Assembly (NCBI GenBank): GCA_000715685.1
Contig: KL569474.1
Location: forward strand, 1,549-8,985
DNA: 7,437 nt
Direction of reading: 5' to 3'
DNA from: Streptomyces lilacinus
GTDB lineage: Bacteria; Actinomycetota; Actinomycetes; Streptomycetales; Streptomycetaceae
Part shown: positions 5,719-7,437 of the stretch, in pieces
Position numbering within the stretch: position 1 is the first letter of the stretch
Layout: the number at the start of each line of letters is the position of its first letter
The notes under the pieces: model-generated
Told to the model about the DNA's origin: nothing
The model's input: the letters and a program-made list of their open reading frames with translations, nothing else
The model's database searches: none
Program-made: the position numbers and the translations under genes

Positions 5719-7437
<1,719 letters not shown>

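Overview
The window is high-GC actinomycete DNA, most likely Streptomyces. Third codon positions are strongly G/C-biased, one regulatory gene carries the rare TTA leucine codon, and the content is that of one edge of a type I modular polyketide biosynthetic cluster. The exact product and species cannot be told from this sequence.

Layout. Positions 1-73 hold a short hairpin and a possible tiny leader. Positions 74-1632 (+) encode a PLP-dependent class III aminotransferase, split by 32 bp of sequencing-adapter sequence at 633-664. Removing exactly those 32 bp restores one continuous frame of about 508 residues. A long hairpin at 1661-1717 separates this gene from the convergent regulator at 1692-4241 (-). 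The regulator is a large SARP-family activator: winged helix, BTAD, a degenerate nucleotide-cyclase-like domain and an AAA/STAND-type ATPase. Its 3' end is compromised by a second adapter fragment at 1733-1750. The 310-bp gap 4242-4551 holds the SARP upstream region, a run of 11-bp-spaced heptamers resembling SARP binding sites, a 32-bp-spaced repeat, and a terminator. Two small paralogous NTF2/SnoaL-like genes follow on the minus strand (4552-4971 and 5025-5405). A divergent control region, 5406-5718, contains a perfect 12-bp palindrome. From 5719 (+) a modular PKS begins with a loading KS whose active-site cysteine is glutamine (KSQ), then a linker and the first residues of an acyltransferase before the window ends.

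How they fit together. The KSQ domain should make the starter by decarboxylating an acyl-ACP loaded by the following AT. The aminotransferase could supply an amino group to a precursor or to the product. The NTF2-like pair may be accessory enzymes or binding proteins. The SARP is the likely pathway-specific activator; its TTA codon at residue 32 would place it under bldA control, and nearby heptamers suggest autoregulation.

Caution. Two Nextera/Tn5 mosaic-end sequences are embedded in the window. They are assembly artefacts and explain the apparent frameshift in the aminotransferase and the odd C-terminus of the SARP.
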